NCBI GenBank assembly: GCA_025642065.1
Contig: JAODUP010000149.1
Location: 187,501 to 251,500, forward strand
DNA from: Paralvinella palmiformis
Lineage: Eukaryota > Annelida > Polychaeta > Terebellida > Alvinellidae
DNA: 64,000 nt
Reading direction: 5' to 3'
Shown: positions 59,920 to 64,000 of the stretch, one piece after another
How positions within the stretch are numbered: position 1 is the stretch's first letter
Layout of the letters: each line of letters opens with the position of its first letter
Notes under the pieces: generated by a model
Databases searched by the model: none
What the model was told of the DNA's origin: nothing
The model's input: only the letters and a program-made list of their open reading frames with translations
Translations under genes and position numbers: made by a program

Positions 59920-61060
59920 ATTGGTTTACTGTTAGTTTGTTTACTTTCAAAGTGTGAAATGTAACTTTGTTTACTATCACATTGTTACATCCAGTATCTT
60001 CTTGTAAAGTGAATCTTAATACAATGTAACGGTTAGAATATTATCATATCGTCTTCATTTGAAGCTTATGTCGATCATATTAAAAATAAGACAAAAAGTA
60101 TAATATGATGAAATTAAATCAAAACTTCTTTTAAAACGATCGAACTAACATGAACTTTTATCAAACTAATATGTATCTTCATATAAATTAATAGAACTAA
60201 ATATATAACTCAATAATTAAATCCTATTGTTAATACTTCGTCAGGTTTTTTTTATTATTTGTTTGGCTTATTTCAAATTAACATTAGATTTGACCAATTT
60301 GTTTATTTTGCTGGCTTTAATAATTTTGTACTTTAACATATTTATGAGATGTTTTATGCAATATATATACATTTATTATCATAAACTGTAGTCTGATGTA
60401 AAAAGATATAACCTTCGATAATAGTTTAAAATACGAAATAGAGTCTAGATTTGTTTCTCAACTAACAGTACCATCAAATCGTTAAACAGAAGAGTTTTAA
60501 TGGCTCATTTCAAATCAGTAAATAGTTTTGTTCTTTATCGTTTATAAATAACTAACATATATGATATATAAAGTGAACGGCCATTTTAATTTTACCTTTT
60601 ACTAATCAGTTATGAACAATATTGTGATTAACAAGGATTTAGGAAATTTTTATGACGTCACTTTAAAGGACGTTGAACATCAAAGCTAGGTCAACTACAG
60701 CTCCGATGTAAAAATAAAACAAATACAGATAACATTTCGATTAGAAGACATTACAAAAGCAGATAACAATCAGCCATCAAACTGGTATAGTATATAAATA
60801 GATTGATATCATATAATAAGGAGATCTTCATACCAGGTCCATGTTATTGTATATATATATAGGAACATGGATTGATTACCCTTCACCTATTAAACGAGAC
60901 AACTTCAAACTAAAACATTTTCATTTCTCTGAGATCAACTAAGCTAAATATAGTGACTATACACAAACGTTTATTTAGAACATTTAGGGTAGCATCAAGT
61001 TTCCAGTTTTGATATGGGGTGAATTACAGAATCGAATCACATAAAGAGCAAAATATTACT
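59920..61060. repeat. Epsilon and zeta blocks, copy 4 (unit U4)
   Basis: Matches 13700-15117 and 42540-43600 (acatccagtatc; cgtcttcatttgaagctta; gaacggccattttaat; gacgtcactttaaaggacg; ggtcaactacagctc; ataataaggagatcttcata; tttccagttttgatatgggg). It holds the second empty site of the P-like transposon near 60840. Confidence 0.85.
60653..60660. promoter_or_regulatory. Perfect CRE palindrome in epsilon copy 4
   Basis: TGACGTCA in tttatgacgtcactttaa. Confidence 0.45.
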
Positions 61061-61079
61061 TAAACTCGATATAAACTTT

Positions 61080-61480
61080 GATGCCTTTAGAGTGGGTTAG
61101 GCTCTGTCAATAAGCGGGATAAGGGAATGACGAAATTATTTGATTCCTAGTTCAATAATCAATTCATCATTATAATAATATCGAGTGATTGTATGTGACT
61201 GATTACGTGAAATGTTCTGTGATTTGATGTATCAACACGAGGACTAAATTTAAAAGTTATATTATACGGCATATTCGGCTGAGGAAACTTTGTTTTGCCT
61301 TAGAATGCACAAGTCTTCATATTACTTCACTTACAGAGTGCCCTTAGGTGAGAAAACCCCACGCCCTAACTCATTATGTCATACAGGCGATTTATCAACT
61401 AAAACATACATTAACAGGTTTAGCTGTTAAGATGGTATATTTTCTGTTATTGGTAAGAGGTTTTGTTCTTCTAGTACGGT
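61080..61480. repeat. Eta block, copy 4 (unit U4)
   Basis: Counterpart of 43720-44110, without the AT expansion that precedes it there. Confidence 0.85.
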
Positions 61481-63480
61481 AGATCATCTTTCAATGGAGT
61501 ATTAATTTTTATTTCCAATGCATCATGATACATAGGTCAAACACGAGGTCAAATATAAACACAAATAGTTTTACCCTGAAATCAATTAATATATATATGG
61601 AACTAATATCGCTATTCCACTATTCCACACACTTTCCTTTAAACGCTGCATGAATATTTCCAGTTTTTTAATACTTTGAAAACCATAAAGTGATATTTTC
61701 TAGCCATTGGTCTGATTTAGATAAATTCCTTAAAGAATTAAAAAAATGTAAAAACTGCTAGCACATACATTGGAGTATAATCTATAAAGAAAAGAAATAA
61801 ACTGAAAAGTAAGTCCTATTATAAGACAGAAGAGCTGCTTCGAAGATATATTAATAAATGACTTCATATATTATCGCTTTATCCTTTCTTATTATAAAAG
61901 TTATTTAAGGATTGCCTTACGTGTTCTTGTGAAGGAAGCCATGAAAAACGAATATATTTAATTGATAACAAAGTATCCTTTTGTTATTATCACAGAGGAG
62001 GTAATATCTTCATGGTAGTGCGATTGCGATTCATTTTTGAACTTCCTTCCAGGAACAATTAATGTTGGTGACAATACATTCTTATCAATATCTTTAGCGA
62101 TTTGGTGAAAGTGATTGCACATATTTGAAAAATGGATTACTTCAATAACAAATTTGAACATAATACTTTTCAGTATTTAATTACTCTGATATGGATGAGT
62201 CTAATCATTCGACTGAATCGGCTTTTAGATGTTCGTTAAGATGACTTTAAGCAGCTTTATGTGATAAACAAAGTTGTATGTTTACATATTATCCGTAGGG
62301 TTGTGGCTATTTATACAATATATTGTCTCCATGGCTCATTATCTGTGACGTAAACGTTGCCACAAATGAGTGCATTGGTTGCCCAATTAAATGTTTTCTT
62401 TTTTTATATTTCGAGTTTTTAAAATCCATTATTCACTACATAATTAGTAATATTGTTGTCAAAGTTTATTACTATCACGATGACGATGATAATGATGATG
62501 GTAATGATAGAATAATATGAGAAATACATACTACAAGGGATGTGGAGTAGTGAAGATAAGAAATTGTAATATTAAATTATGTGGTGAATTCTATTCAAGT
62601 GGAAAACGTGAAATATTCGTATTTTAAGTACAGATGAATCCTAGATCATATACTGAACAATATCTCTTACGATATAATATAAATATTTAGTGCTGTTGAA
62701 GTAAACCTTTCTTTAGCACAGATACCACACAAAGATAAGGTTTTACGAGGATGGGAAAACTAACAACATGAAAAGTCCTCCATTTGTATTTGATTATTAT
62801 TGTCATCGGGAACCGGATGGATACATTTACTCATCGTACCAACAAACTAACTCATCAACTTAACAATATCTAAACGTTGAGTTAAGCTATGATGTTTATA
62901 TTACTGTCTAAATATCATCAATTGGTCCCTTATTGGCATTCTATGTACAAACCAATTATCAGCATACACTAATTCGTTTTATTAATTGTTAGATGCCATA
63001 ACTGTAGATAATATCATCTTCTCTAGTGTATTGTTATGATGTTAGTCTTAATAATATAATTGTTATTTAGAATTAAATAAGTTATATATATCAATTCATT
63101 CAGTCCTCGGGATAATAAACGTTACATTAAACCTTAAACTGATAACATAAGTAGAACCTAGATGTAAGCACTAATTATGTTTAAACTGGACCATTATAAA
63201 TACACAATGCTACTATGCACAACAATTGGCCGAAATCCTCATTATTTTCAATCAGAGTATGAAAAATACAGTTGTTGCTACATATATAAAAATATTTGTC
63301 CATGTCCTCATTATACTTGAATTGGACTTTGAATAATGTACGATCTATTTATGTATAAATCTTTGTTTAAACCCTCATTGTGTTTCGGCTGAAATATGAC
63401 AAATGTGCTATGTTACTACATATATCTAAATCCTGGTGCAAAGCCTCTTTATGTTTCAACTGGAATGTGATATATATATC
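61481..63480. other. AT-rich spacer with short paralogous anchors
   Basis: 62222-62250 matches 46086 and 62355-62380 matches 29169; 62400-62440 matches 44745-44800. The rest is unassigned; frames at 61958-62161 and 62323-62520 have no motif. Confidence 0.5.
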
Positions 63481-63485
63481 CAGAA

Positions 63486-63487
<2 letters not shown>

Positions 63488-63553
<66 letters not shown>
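63488..63553. repeat. (TA)n microsatellite
   Basis: About 33 TA units; Ile/Tyr frames on both strands are artefacts. Confidence 0.95.
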
Positions 63554-63555
<2 letters not shown>

Positions 63556-63599
63556 TGTCCAAACACTCATTATTCTTCAACTGGACTATGCCAAATGCA

Positions 63600-64000
63600 C
63601 AATGTTGTGATGTATAAATATTGGTGCTAGCCATCATTATGTTTCAGGTAGATTATGAAAAATACACAATGTTATTATATATTAATCATAGAGATTCTTT
63701 AACAACCAACTTCGCGGACTTATTACTTGATCAGAATTATATCTAAAAGTTTAACTACATTTCTAGTTTCTTTAATACTTTCTTTAAAATAGATTTGGTT
63801 TATTTTTAGTTACTCTATATATCTATTATATTTTTTAGTTTATAATTGTAATCAATTAAAACAAATTCCTATTACATTAAAACTAAAACAAAGACTATAT
63901 TGTCATGTTCTGTGTTCGGATATAACTGATAATGAGATTAGAACGGACTTATACATGATATTAACAGAATACTAAGATTAATTGTGAAATTAACAAAGAC
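63600..64000. repeat. Alpha block, copy 4 (unit U4), cut by the window end
   Basis: Matches 44860-45220 (gacttattacttgatca; tctttaatacttt.cttaaaatag; tatctattata; cattaaaactaaa) and, at its end, 17765-17840. The block should continue beyond the window. Confidence 0.85.

Overview
The window is non-bacterial, animal-type DNA. It is AT-rich (about two thirds A+T by eye), packed with dinucleotide and trinucleotide microsatellites and minisatellites, and littered with broken LINE, Ty3/gypsy, DNA-transposon and tRNA-SINE copies. The LINE C-termini (L2/CR1-like and jockey/CR1-like), the gypsy lineages and a tRNA-headed SINE suggest an invertebrate, possibly a lophotrochozoan such as a mollusc. That assignment is a low-confidence inference. 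I found no intact host protein-coding gene, rRNA, functional tRNA or CRISPR. Most long open frames are translations of tandem repeats.

Large-scale layout: reading the window against itself shows the same non-coding blocks returning in the same order. I name them delta, epsilon, zeta, eta, alpha, beta, gamma and theta. Approximate copies are delta at 12.7, 26.85 and 39.4 kb; epsilon at 1.06, 13.4, 42.15 and 59.9 kb; zeta/eta at 17.3, 43.4 and 60.9 kb; alpha at 17.75, 44.8 and 63.6 kb; beta at 20.3 and 50.3 kb; gamma at 8.25, 21.1 and 53.1 kb; theta at 29.9 and 57.2 kb. The simplest reading is an old, decayed head-to-tail array of units of roughly 12-14 kb, with five units touched by the window, since enlarged and broken by transposons and private minisatellites.

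This self-paralogy dates and delimits insertions. A 2.2-kb THAP/P-like DNA transposon relic (15125-17325) has inverted ends, a 7-bp target duplication and two empty paralogous sites. Other mobile DNA: a decayed gypsy element on the minus strand (22.5-25.6 kb, order gag-PR-RT-RH-IN); a second on the plus strand (35.1-38.9 kb) with integrase before reverse transcriptase (Gmr1-like order); a pair of ~379-bp direct repeats with LTR-like promoter and poly(A) signals around 945 bp of unknown DNA (53.4-55.1 kb); five 5'-truncated LINE tails; two copies of one tRNA-derived SINE; and a likely MITE at 44.2-44.7 kb.

Tandem arrays include 49-bp (3.1 kb), 31-bp (7.4 kb), CTAA (10.6 kb), GTTGTC-type with a ~210-bp superperiod (11.6 kb), 65-bp (18.6 kb), a hairpin-forming 38-bp array (20.7 kb), 35-bp (34.3 kb) and 44-bp (51.2 kb). 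Nothing here looks like genes working together; the interest is in genome architecture and mobile elements.
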